Below, one piece after another: positions 1 through 5,905 of a DNA stretch of 17,261 nucleotides. This DNA is from CAIXMG01 sp964550225 (GTDB lineage Bacteria > Patescibacteriota > Minisyncoccia > Phycocordibacterales > UBA1006), in contig CAZJXT010000008.1 of assembly GCA_964550225.1 (NCBI GenBank), positions 1 through 17,261 of the forward strand. The letters run 5' to 3'. The position numbers and the translations under genes were made by a program. The stretch's first letter is position 1. Each line of letters opens with the position of its first letter. Below the pieces are notes generated by a model. The model had not been told where the DNA came from. It ran no database searches and saw only the letters and a list, made by a program, of their open reading frames with translations.

Positions 1-654
1 GAAGAAATTTTTAAATTAATCAAAGATCGTGCGTATAAAGCTTCAGAACAAATGGCGAAAGATTATGGCGAGCCAGAAATTTTGAAAGGCTATGGTCGTC
101 GCAATACAACACTTCTTGCAATTGCTCCAACAACTTCTTCTGCGTTTATTTTGGGGCAAGTGTCCCAAGGAATTGAACCGCTCATGTCTAATGCGTTCGT
201 AAAAGATGTTGATAAAATGAAGGTAACGATTAAAAATCCAACACTTGAAGCATTGTTGATACTCAAAGGGCAGAATACTCAAGAGGTTTGGAATAGTATT
301 CGTGACAATGATGGTTCGGTACAACATCTTGCATTCCTTACTGATCATGAAAAAAACGTATTCCGCACGTTCAGTGAAATCGACCAAAAGGTAATTATTG
401 AACAAGCAGCTGCTCGTCAACGATATATTGATCAAGCACAATCATTAAATATTATGATCGATCCAAATATTTCTGCAAAAGAATTGAATGCGTTGTATTT
501 GTATGCATGGCAGAATGGTATAAAAACATTGTATTATCAACACAGTATGAATGCAGCACAACAATTTGGTCGCAAAAAACTCCAAGAAATTGAAGTAAAA
601 AAACCAAACATTATGGTAGTGAGTGATGCAGTGTGTGTGAGTTGTGAAGCATAG
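1..654 (+). CDS. nrdA: Ribonucleoside-diphosphate reductase, large (alpha) subunit, 3' part
   Basis: This is the C-terminal 217 residues of a class I-type ribonucleotide reductase large subunit, which makes deoxyribonucleotides for DNA synthesis in the cytoplasm. The reading frame is open from base 1, so the start lies outside the window. Visible landmarks are the late barrel segment APTTSSAFILGQVSQGIEP, the downstream NALYLYAWQNGIKTLYYQHS segment, and a C-terminal tail ending CVSCEA. By family knowledge, the tail cysteine pair passes reducing equivalents from thioredoxin or glutaredoxin to the active site. The gene ends in TAG, and the RNase P RNA promoter begins within or just after this stop. 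The catalytic cysteines and allosteric domain are off-window, so the subclass is inferred from the tail only. Confidence 0.9.
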   Translation, partial: EEIFKLIKDRAYKASEQMAKDYGEPEILKGYGRRNTTLLAIAPTTSSAFILGQVSQGIEPLMSNAFVKDVDKMKVTIKNPTLEALLILKGQNTQEVWNSIRDNDGSVQHLAFLTDHEKNVFRTFSEIDQKVIIEQAAARQRYIDQAQSLNIMIDPNISAKELNALYLYAWQNGIKTLYYQHSMNAAQQFGRKKLQEIEVKKPNIMVVSDAVCVSCEA

Positions 655-672
655 ACTTTTTATATTTTTTGT

Positions 673-678
673 GATAAT
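673..678 (+). promoter_or_regulatory. Probable -10 box of the RNase P RNA gene
   Basis: GATAAT preceded by TGT (an extended -10 context) ends 5 nt before the first paired base of RNase P RNA. A weak -35 candidate, TAGACT at 652-657, overlaps the nrdA stop codon with a 15-nt spacer. The placement fits, but the hexamers are imperfect. Confidence 0.45.
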
Positions 679-683
679 TTGTG

Positions 684-1015
684 AATGCTCCTCCAGGCAA
701 TCGCTAGATTTTTTCTAGAGGAAAGTCCGAACACATAGCTCCTTGTTTTACAAGAAAGTCAAACGTAGCGGGTAATGCCCGTCTGTAGTAATACACGTGA
801 TGCGAACAGAGACGCCAACGCAGCAATGCTGAGGCACCCTATTAGGGTGAGTTGTATCGTAAGATGCAAATGAAACGGCTAAATTCATACGCGTGTGCAA
901 GGCCGTGTCCGCTATTTGCGGAAGTGCTGCTTGAGGTGACTGGTAACAGTCATCCCAGATAAATGATTGCATTCATCTTTTGATGAAAACAGAATTCGGC
1001 TTATGGAGGAACATT
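684..1015 (+). ncRNA. rnpB: RNase P RNA (bacterial type A-like)
   Basis: This is the catalytic RNA that trims the 5' leader of pre-tRNAs, and here probably also the 5' end of tmRNA. The hallmark GAGGAAAGTCCGAAC is at 718-732 and the matching 3' signature ACAGAATTCGGCTTAT at 989-1004; together they form the P4 core. The ends were set by helix P1: 684-695 (AATGCTCCTCCA) pairs with 1004-1015 (TGGAGGAACATT) with one mismatch. Other recognisable parts are GAAACGGCTAAATTCATACG and the GGTAACAGTCATCCCAGATAAATGATTGC region. Length is about 332 nt, short for type A (E. coli about 377). A hairpin terminator follows within 12 nt. Confidence 0.96.
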
Positions 1016-1026
1016 TTAAATCATAG

Positions 1027-1056
1027 AAGCATCCGAAAGGATGCTTTTGTGTTTTT
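1027..1056 (+). terminator. Intrinsic terminator of rnpB
   Basis: An 8-bp perfect stem AAGCATCC/GGATGCTT with a GAAA tetraloop (1027-1046) is followed by a T-rich tail (TTGTGTTTTT). It sits directly after RNase P RNA. Confidence 0.88.
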
Positions 1057-1091
1057 GATAAAATATGATATTCTCAAAAGAAAAAAGTCTT

Positions 1092-1670
1092 ATGGAAATC
1101 AGAAGAACAGAAACATTACCTGTTCGAGAGATTCTCAAACAGGCACATCATTTCACAAAAGATATTTTATACGAACAAAAAAAATATTTAAAAAATAAAA
1201 ATTCAGTGTTAGAAATTTCTGAATTTATTACCACGGTGTATGAATTTGTACATAGTGAATTATTTCAGTCCTTTTTTATCAAAGCATTTGATGATACCTA
1301 TCACAAATTTGGAGTATTTGATGAGGTTACTCATGAACGATTTAGAATCAAAGCACTGTATTGTAAAGAATTAGAAAAAATTCAGATGTGGATGGATGTA
1401 AGGGGTCTAATTAAATTTACTCGAAAAGATCCCAAAAAAATTCCCGATGAAATTCATGAGGCAGTGAGAGATCTCGCTGATTCAATAGATTATCTTTTCG
1501 AATCGCATGATGAAGGCTTTCTGAAGATGTTTGAAATCATGCAAATGTATTATTTAAATAGAGGACGTGATCCTGTGAAAATATATTTTTTTGAAGAGGT
1601 CTTTGAGGATTATCCATCAGGGTACGATACAAGTCTTCCGCTGCCATGGTCATCATCATCATGTGAATAA
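1092..1670 (+). CDS. Uncharacterised 192-residue soluble protein
   Basis: No family is recognised. The start at 1092 (MEIRRTETLPVREIL) is preferred over the upstream ATG at 1065 because that ATG lies inside a probable -10 hexamer, TATGAT (1064-1069). No Shine-Dalgarno sequence is seen; the leader is A-rich. The protein is mostly helical in appearance, acidic and rich in Phe/Tyr, with no signal peptide or membrane segment. A central stretch (about residues 95-130) alternates charged and hydrophobic residues. The C-terminus is disordered and ends in a Ser run with a late Cys (WSSSSCE). It stands alone between the rnpB terminator and its own strong terminator. It is probably a real gene, because the frame is long, cleanly bounded and has normal composition; function is unknown. 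Confidence 0.75.
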   Translation: MEIRRTETLPVREILKQAHHFTKDILYEQKKYLKNKNSVLEISEFITTVYEFVHSELFQSFFIKAFDDTYHKFGVFDEVTHERFRIKALYCKELEKIQMWMDVRGLIKFTRKDPKKIPDEIHEAVRDLADSIDYLFESHDEGFLKMFEIMQMYYLNRGRDPVKIYFFEEVFEDYPSGYDTSLPLPWSSSSCE

Positions 1671-1676
1671 CCATTG

Positions 1677-1720
1677 AAAAAATCTTTGAATTATATTTAT
1701 AATTCAAAGATTTTTTTCTT
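1677..1720 (+). terminator. Intrinsic terminator of the 192-residue gene
   Basis: A 13-bp perfect stem (1681-1693 with 1700-1712), extended by A/T pairs, is followed by a T run. The tail runs directly into the -35 box of the next unit. Confidence 0.92.
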
Positions 1721-1747
1721 GACTTTTAAAATGAATTATGCTAACAT
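1719..1747 (+). promoter_or_regulatory. Sigma70-type promoter of small RNA 1
   Basis: TTGACT (1719-1724), a 17-nt spacer and TAACAT (1742-1747). This is one of the few promoters in the window with a near-consensus -35 box. The expected transcription start is about 1753-1755. Confidence 0.75.
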
Positions 1748-1752
1748 GTTTT

Positions 1753-1840
1753 TGTGAGTGAGAGTTCCAAAAAGAAATCTTCACTGATATTCAACAAATG
1801 TTCTACACAAAGCGCGGCGCAAGCCGTGTTTTGTGTTTTT
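1753..1840 (+). ncRNA. Putative small RNA 1 (about 88 nt)
   Basis: This is a short transcription unit bounded by its own promoter and terminator, with no convincing gene. Predicted structure: a 5' hairpin in which 1757-1764 pairs with 1779-1785 with one bulged G; an unpaired stretch at 1786-1804; then the terminator hairpin. The unpaired stretch contains AACAAATGTTCTA (1793-1805), the exact reverse complement of 1934-1946 in the next RNA. The 5' end TGTGAGTG (1753-1760) is complementary to 1926-1933 of that RNA. A 21-codon frame starting at 1798 would have to be translated through the terminator, so I treat the unit as non-coding. It does not match any RNA family I know; the identification rests on promoter, terminator and pairing only. 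Confidence 0.6.
1805..1840 (+). terminator. Intrinsic terminator of small RNA 1
   Basis: A 14-bp stem (1805-1818 with 1823-1836) has two G-U pairs and a GCAA tetraloop, followed by TTTT. It ends 8 nt before the -35 box of the second unit. Confidence 0.88.
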
Positions 1841-1848
1841 CAAAAATG

Positions 1849-1876
1849 TTGACATTTAAATGATTCTCAATATACT
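1849..1876 (+). promoter_or_regulatory. Sigma70-type promoter of small RNA 2
   Basis: A perfect -35 TTGACA (1849-1854), a 16-nt spacer and TATACT (1871-1876). The predicted start is about 1882-1884. Confidence 0.78.
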
Positions 1877-1881
1877 AATCA

Positions 1882-2032
1882 ATGCAACCAATTGCGCGTG
1901 ATCCATCATGCTGACGAGCGGTTCGCACTCACATAGAACATTTGTTTGGAGCTCGCACCCGCTCGTCAACAGGGTGGAGCACAAATAAAAAATAAAATCT
2001 CGTATCGCATTTGATACGAGATTTTATTTTTC
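1882..2032 (+). ncRNA. Putative small RNA 2 (about 150 nt, rod-like hairpin with large loop)
   Basis: A second promoter-to-terminator unit directly follows small RNA 1. It folds into a small 5' hairpin (GCAA/TTGC around 1884-1895) and a long rod. The rod's outer part (GTG, TCCATC) pairs imperfectly with 1971-1982, and its inner part is a perfect 10-bp stem TGACGAGCGG (1912-1921) with CCGCTCGTCA (1959-1968). The stem closes a 37-nt loop (1922-1958). The loop contains CACTCACA (1926-1933) and TAGAACATTTGTT (1934-1946), both complementary to small RNA 1. The SRP RNA signature is absent. A 6S-like RNA is possible from size and rod shape, but I see no diagnostic bubble. A 10-codon frame (1882-1914) ends in TGA, a stop used by no other gene here, so coding is unlikely. 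Confidence 0.62.
1991..2032 (+). terminator. Intrinsic terminator of small RNA 2
   Basis: A 16-bp perfect stem (1991-2006 with 2013-2028) and a 6-nt loop are followed by T residues. It is among the strongest terminators in the window. Confidence 0.92.
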
Positions 2033-2174
2033 AAAATTTTTTATTTTAAATTCTGAAAAAATATTTTTAATAAAAATAAATTTAAAAAAATATTTCAAAA
2101 ATATTTTTGAAAATAAAAAAGTTATCCACAACTTTGTTTTTTTTCTTGATTTTTTTCTTGTGAAAAATATTTTT
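2033..2174. promoter_or_regulatory. Very AT-rich patch with a consensus DnaA box and three AAAAATATTTTT palindromes
   Basis: About 90 bp (2031-2120) contain only around five G/C bases. The 12-bp palindrome AAAAATATTTTT occurs three times (2057-2068, 2097-2108, 2163-2174). The middle copy sits in a 20-bp perfect palindrome, TTTCAAAAATATTTTTGAAA (2093-2112). A perfect DnaA box, TTATCCACA, lies at 2122-2130. This could be a DNA-unwinding or origin-like element, or a nucleoid-protein binding region. Only one good DnaA box is visible, so an origin is not established. Confidence 0.4.
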
Positions 2175-2180
2175 GCGAGA

Positions 2181-2308
2181 GATAATAGTTGTATCAGATG
2201 ATTAACAACTTGATCACACGACGTGAGACCTCGCGTGAGAGAGAAGGGTCGAATCATCAGGAATTCACAAGCACACGAATTTTACAAAATTAATTTTCTT
2301 TCAATTAT
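2181..2308 (+). promoter_or_regulatory. Structured 5' leader upstream of the AKK-repeat peptide
   Basis: The bases before the small gene can fold. An outer stem GATGATT (2197-2203) pairs perfectly with AATCATC (2252-2258) and encloses an inner hairpin ACGTGA/TCGCGT (2221-2226 with 2231-2236) with a GACC loop. A weak -10 candidate (TAATAG, about 2183-2188) lies upstream. No known riboswitch or SRP signature is recognised. It is unusual here, because most other genes have essentially no leader. Confidence 0.4.
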
Positions 2309-2404
2309 ATGGCAGTTAAAAAAGCTAAAAAGAAAGTTGCTAAAAAAGCAGTTAAAAAAGCTGTTAAAAAAGCAGCTAAGAAATCTTCTAAAAAACGAGC
2401 ATAG
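2309..2404 (+). CDS. 31-residue Lys/Ala-rich histone H1-like peptide
   Basis: The peptide (MAVKKAKKKVAKKAVKKAVK..., ending SSKKRA) is a set of short VKKA/AKK repeats, about half Lys/Arg, with no acidic or aromatic residues. This composition matches the tails of histone H1-like and HctB-type nucleoid proteins, so a DNA- or RNA-binding, charge-neutralising role is inferred. No globular domain is present. The ATG at 2309 is the only sensible start. The gene ends in TAG just before a strong terminator, so it forms its own unit after a long structured leader. It lies beside the AT-rich palindromic patch, a possible binding site. Low-complexity A-rich DNA could mimic such a frame, but the clean start, stop and terminator argue for a real gene. 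Confidence 0.72.
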   Translation: MAVKKAKKKVAKKAVKKAVKKAAKKSSKKRA

Positions 2405-2410
2405 TTTTTT

Positions 2411-2440
2411 AAATAAAACCCTAAAGGGTTTTATTTTTTT
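2411..2440 (+). terminator. Intrinsic terminator of the AKK-repeat gene
   Basis: An 11-bp perfect stem AAATAAAACCC/GGGTTTTATTT (2411-2421 with 2426-2436) with a TAAA loop is followed by TTTT. Confidence 0.92.
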
Positions 2441-2461
2441 AGATGGAAAAACAATAGATTT

Positions 2462-2472
2462 TATGATATAGT
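2462..2472 (+). promoter_or_regulatory. -10 region of secA (near-leaderless)
   Basis: Overlapping TATGAT (2462-2467) and TATAGT (2467-2472) end 8 nt before the secA ATG at 2481. No Shine-Dalgarno sequence is present, so the mRNA would start at or within a few bases of the start codon. Confidence 0.6.
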
Positions 2473-2480
2473 ACAGTCCT

Positions 2481-4985
2481 ATGAAAGAATGGCTTAACAA
2501 GGTGTTTGGAGATGATAGCTCACGATTTTTGAAATATGCAAATCCAATCGTTGCACAGATTAATGAATTAGAGCCAGCAATGATTGCATTATCAGATGCT
2601 GATTTTCCTGTAAAAACTAAAGAATTAAAAGATCGTATCGCAACAGGGGCTTCGCTTGATGAAATTATCCCTGAGGCTTTTGCATTAGTGCGTGAAGCAT
2701 CAAAACGTATGCGTCAAGAACGACATTTTGATGTACAACTTATTGGAGGGCTTGCATTGTGTAAAGGAAAAATTGCAGAGATGCGAACTGGAGAAGGAAA
2801 AACACTTGTAGCAACTCTTGCGGCGTATACGAATGCTCTTTTTGGAAAAGGAGTGCATGTGGTAACCGTAAATGATTATCTTGCGCGACGTGATGCTGAA
2901 CAAATGGGGCAGGTGTATCATTTTCTCGGAATGACTACAGGTATTTTAAATAATCTTGGAAAATCATATCTTTATAATCCAATAATAGAAAATCCAGATC
3001 CTCAAACAGATGATGCACAAGAATATCATGTGTTTGAAAAATTCTTGAAACCCTGCTCTCGTAAAGAAGCGTATATGGCTGATATTACCTATGGAACAAA
3101 TAGTGAGTATGGTTTTGATTATTTACGAGATAATACTCAAGTTGATATCAAAAATGTTGTACAGCGAGAACATTTCTTTGCTTTAGTAGATGAGGTAGAT
3201 TCTATTTTGATTGACGAAGCACGAGTACCATTGATTTTATCAGGTCCCGCTGAAGATGCGAGTGAAACATACAAAACATGTGCACGAATTGCACAGCAAT
3301 TACAATTAGAAAAAGATTACACGTTGGATGAAAAATATCGCGCTATTCAATTAACTGATGCAGGAATTAGTCATGTCGAACAATTGTTAGGTATTGAAAA
3401 TCTCTATAGCGCTGCACATGTTACGATGATTCACCATATTGAAACAGCGGTGCGAGCAAAAGCATTATTTATCAAAGATAAAGAATATGTTGTTCGGGGG
3501 GGTGAAATTATTATCGTAGATTCATTTACAGGACGTATGCAAGAAGGACGTCGCTATTCTGATGGTTTACATCAAGCAATCGAAGCAAAAGAAGGTGTTG
3601 CGATTAAGCAAGAATCTCGAACGATGGCGTCAATTACGTATCAAAATTATTTCAAATTTTACAAAACACTTTCAGGAATGACAGGAACTGCGAAAACATC
3701 AGCAGAAGAATTTGGTAAAGTGTATGGAGTTGAGGTGATTACCATTCCGACACATCGTCCTATTGCTCGTATTGATCATACGGATCTTATTTTTCAAAGT
3801 GAAGCAGGAAAATTTAAGGCAATCGCACGCAAAGTAAAAGAACTTCATGAAAAAGGACAGCCTGTATTGATCGGTACGGTGTCTGTAGAAAAAAATGAAC
3901 TTCTTTCTGCATACTTGCGTAGTGAGGGAATTCCACATGAGGTATTAAATGCAAAAAATCATGATCGAGAAGCAGAGGTTATTGCAAATGCTGGACGTAA
4001 AGGTTCTGTGGTGATTGCAACAAACATGGCTGGTCGTGGGGTTGATATTAAATTAGGAGGTATTCCTTTTAATGAGGATTCTTATGTTGAAGTAAAAAAT
4101 CTTGGAGGATTATATGTAATTGGTACGGAGCGTCATGAGGCACGTCGTATTGATAATCAATTACGAGGACGCGCAGGTCGTCAAGGAGATCCTGGAGAAA
4201 CACAATTTTATGTATCACTTGATGACGATTTAATGAGAGTTTTTGGAGGAGATGCTGTAAAGGGAATGATTGGAAGTTTAGGACTTGCAGAAGATGAGCC
4301 AATCCAACACGGATTTATTGCACGATCTTTAGAATCAGCTCAAGAAAAAATTGAAGGATTTAATTTTGATTCTCGTAAAAATATTTTGTCATATGATGAT
4401 GTATTATCAGTACAACGTATGGCTGTTTATAAGCGGAGAAATCGATTATTGAATAACGATCTAACTTATTTGGAAGATTTGAAAAATGATATATTTTCAA
4501 AACTTGATGACATTCAACGTAATCGAGTTCTTACAAAAATAGATTCAATTGGTGAATCAGTATGGATGGAAACATTGCGACGAATTGCTATGGTGGTCAT
4601 TGATCGATTATGGACAGATCATTTACAAATGATGGATCACGCTCGTGCAGCAGTAAATTTGCGTTCATATGGTCAACGAGAACCTGTTGTTGAATATAAG
4701 CGAGAAGGTCTCAAACTCTTTCGAGAGCTCGAAGAAAATTATTTACTTCAAATTGCCGATATTATACAAAATATAGAAATAAATCATCTGCAGTCAGCTT
4801 CAGAAAATCAACCAACGTCACTTGTTTCACAGGTTGCTATGAAAAAATCAGATGGTTCACATTTTGAACGCAATGACAAGGTTGTTGTTACAAAAAACGG
4901 AGAAGAAAAAGAGGTAAAATATAAAAATCTTGACAAGGCATTAATTGATGGCTGGTCATTAAAAACTGAAAGTAGAAAATCATAG
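2481..4985 (+). CDS. secA: Preprotein translocase ATPase SecA
   Basis: SecA is the motor that drives unfolded preproteins through SecYEG at the inner face of the membrane. Walker A GEGKT is at residues 104-108, the DEVD Walker B at 237-240, and the second helicase motor ends with RGRAGRQGDPG (from 562). The preprotein-binding landmark ADITYGTNSEYGFDYLRDN and the scaffold segment ILSYDDVLSVQR are clear. The protein is 834 residues against 901 in E. coli. The helical wing region after the scaffold is short, and the C-terminal CxC...CH zinc site that binds SecB is absent. Instead the tail ends in a short basic/acidic segment (DGWSLKTESRKS). The start is set by the -10 box 8 nt upstream. It is a single-gene unit with its own terminator. 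Confidence 0.98.
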   Translation: MKEWLNKVFGDDSSRFLKYANPIVAQINELEPAMIALSDADFPVKTKELKDRIATGASLDEIIPEAFALVREASKRMRQERHFDVQLIGGLALCKGKIAEMRTGEGKTLVATLAAYTNALFGKGVHVVTVNDYLARRDAEQMGQVYHFLGMTTGILNNLGKSYLYNPIIENPDPQTDDAQEYHVFEKFLKPCSRKEAYMADITYGTNSEYGFDYLRDNTQVDIKNVVQREHFFALVDEVDSILIDEARVPLILSGPAEDASETYKTCARIAQQLQLEKDYTLDEKYRAIQLTDAGISHVEQLLGIENLYSAAHVTMIHHIETAVRAKALFIKDKEYVVRGGEIIIVDSFTGRMQEGRRYSDGLHQAIEAKEGVAIKQESRTMASITYQNYFKFYKTLSGMTGTAKTSAEEFGKVYGVEVITIPTHRPIARIDHTDLIFQSEAGKFKAIARKVKELHEKGQPVLIGTVSVEKNELLSAYLRSEGIPHEVLNAKNHDREAEVIANAGRKGSVVIATNMAGRGVDIKLGGIPFNEDSYVEVKNLGGLYVIGTERHEARRIDNQLRGRAGRQGDPGETQFYVSLDDDLMRVFGGDAVKGMIGSLGLAEDEPIQHGFIARSLESAQEKIEGFNFDSRKNILSYDDVLSVQRMAVYKRRNRLLNNDLTYLEDLKNDIFSKLDDIQRNRVLTKIDSIGESVWMETLRRIAMVVIDRLWTDHLQMMDHARAAVNLRSYGQREPVVEYKREGLKLFRELEENYLLQIADIIQNIEINHLQSASENQPTSLVSQVAMKKSDGSHFERNDKVVVTKNGEEKEVKYKNLDKALIDGWSLKTESRKS

Positions 4986-5019
4986 CAATAAACCCTCGAG
5001 ATGGGGTTTATTGATTTTT
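4986..5019 (+). terminator. Intrinsic terminator of secA
   Basis: A 10-bp stem CAATAAACCC/GGGTTTATTG (4986-4995 with 5004-5013) begins immediately after the stop codon, followed by ATTTTTG. Confidence 0.88.
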
Positions 5020-5064
5020 GAGAAAAGGTGTGGTATTTTCAAAGTAAACTAAAACAGAACCGTT

Positions 5065-5457
5065 ATGATACGTAATAGATTCATCTTCTTTGCAATATCT
5101 TCGTATATTGCTATTACTACCTTTTTTTCACGAAAAAAAGATTCTAGTAAAAAAATAATGGATTACGAATATTATTCTGTTATTTTAAAACATCGAACCA
5201 GTACCGTTGATCCATTTGTGAGAAAAATTCCTGAAAGTATTTATCATAATGCGCGATTTCATATAAAAAATGAAACGTGGGAAGTTTTTCAAAAATGGGA
5301 AACAGATAGTTCATTATTCATTCCAAATGATTCAGTAAACCAGATTCCTGGTGATTGGATAGCTCTCGATCCAATAAAAGATACTGAAAATATTACTAAA
5401 CTCAATAATATTCGTGATCATATTATTCATCTACCTATCATGATTACTGTTGATTAG
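5065..5457 (+). CDS. Uncharacterised 130-residue membrane-anchored protein
   Basis: No family is recognised. The N-terminus (MIRNRFIFFAISSYIAITTFF) is a short hydrophobic segment followed by RKKDSSKK, fitting a signal anchor or signal peptide. The rest is a polar domain of about 100 residues with several Trp and Tyr (NETWEVFQKWE, QIPGDWIALDP), which might lie outside the cytoplasm. The start at 5065 is the first ATG after a -10 candidate TAAACT (5045-5050). No Shine-Dalgarno sequence is seen. The frame closes with tandem stops TAG TAA and is followed by a two-way terminator shared with the convergent tmRNA. It is probably a real gene because of the clean hydrophobic N-terminus and bounded unit. 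Confidence 0.7.
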   Translation: MIRNRFIFFAISSYIAITTFFSRKKDSSKKIMDYEYYSVILKHRTSTVDPFVRKIPESIYHNARFHIKNETWEVFQKWETDSSLFIPNDSVNQIPGDWIALDPIKDTENITKLNNIRDHIIHLPIMITVD

Positions 5458-5470
5458 TAAAAATAAATTA

Positions 5471-5506
5471 AAAATCCCAAACGTAATCACATTTGGGATT
5501 TTTTTT
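5471..5506. terminator. Two-way terminator between the 130-residue gene and tmRNA
   Basis: An 11-bp stem AAAATCCCAAA/TTTGGGATTTT (5471-5481 with 5492-5502) is flanked by T runs on one side and A runs on the other. It can therefore end both the plus-strand gene and the minus-strand tmRNA, whose 3' end is at 5508. Confidence 0.88.
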
Positions 5507-5507
5507 G

Positions 5508-5902
5508 TGGAGATGGGCGGAATTGAACCGCCGTCCAAGATGGGTCTTGATCTAGATCTACATACATAGATTATTTTTGCTTCACCTTGCTAGGTGAGGT
5601 TTTAAGTATGAATATTCTTAAACAATCAAACACATATTCATGACCGAGTTATTTATTTCAAATCACTGCGTTAACATGCAATGATTCTATCCTGATGATA
5701 TGACAGATAACACCCACTCACAGAATTTGCGAGGTATCCGTGCCTAAGCGTAAAGGTTAGGCAAAAACTGCTTGACGCATAGAAAATGCGTAAGGAGATT
5801 TGAATGATTTAGCACTTCAATTCTTCGAGAAGTTTTACGAGGTTCTCGAATACTCGGTATGCGTAAAGCAAGAGGAGTCATCTGTCGAAGCCTGTCATCC
5901 CC
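5508..5902 (-). ncRNA. ssrA: tmRNA (transfer-messenger RNA)
   Basis: tmRNA frees stalled ribosomes and tags the unfinished protein for proteolysis, working with SmpB. The 5' end GGGGATGACAGGCTTCGACA pairs with the 3' end CATCTCC to form a 7-bp acceptor stem (one G-U). The 3' T-arm contains GGTTCAATTCC. The discriminator A is followed by CAA, so the CCA end is not encoded. The message part most plausibly starts at GCT (5811-5813) and encodes the 18-residue tag AKSFKSPYAFSMRQAVFA with TAA at 5757-5759. The stop lies in a hairpin (GCCTAA/TTAGGC), as is usual for helix 5. The tag ends VFA rather than LAA. The frame and hydrophobic end are convincing; the exact resume codon is inferred. It sits 3 nt downstream of smpB. 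Confidence 0.96.
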
Positions 5903-5905
5903 AAA

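Noticed and set aside
980..1198. A 72-residue frame overlapping the rnpB 3' end
   Set aside because: It starts inside the RNase P RNA core, crosses the terminator and is in a different frame from the real gene at 1092.
1798..1863. A 21-codon frame in small RNA 1 whose ATG lies in the 13-nt complementary element
   Set aside because: It runs through the intrinsic terminator, has no stop before it, lacks a Shine-Dalgarno sequence, and ends in TGA, which no other gene here uses.
1882..1914. A 10-codon leaderless-looking frame at the start of small RNA 2
   Set aside because: The ATG spacing to the -10 box fits the local pattern, but the frame is very short, ends in TGA and runs into the conserved-looking stem.
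1882..2032. SRP (4.5S) RNA
   Set aside because: The size and rod shape are compatible, but the apical GGAA-loop signature of SRP RNA is absent; the loop is 37 nt long.
2223..2471. An 82-residue Lys/Leu-rich frame and its minus-strand counterpart
   Set aside because: These are shadows of the AKK-repeat gene in other frames and run through its leader and terminator.
5711..5724. tmRNA also contains TGTGAGTG, complementary to the RNA 2 loop
   Set aside because: The match stops at 8 nt on both sides and is expected by chance in a few per cent of such comparisons.
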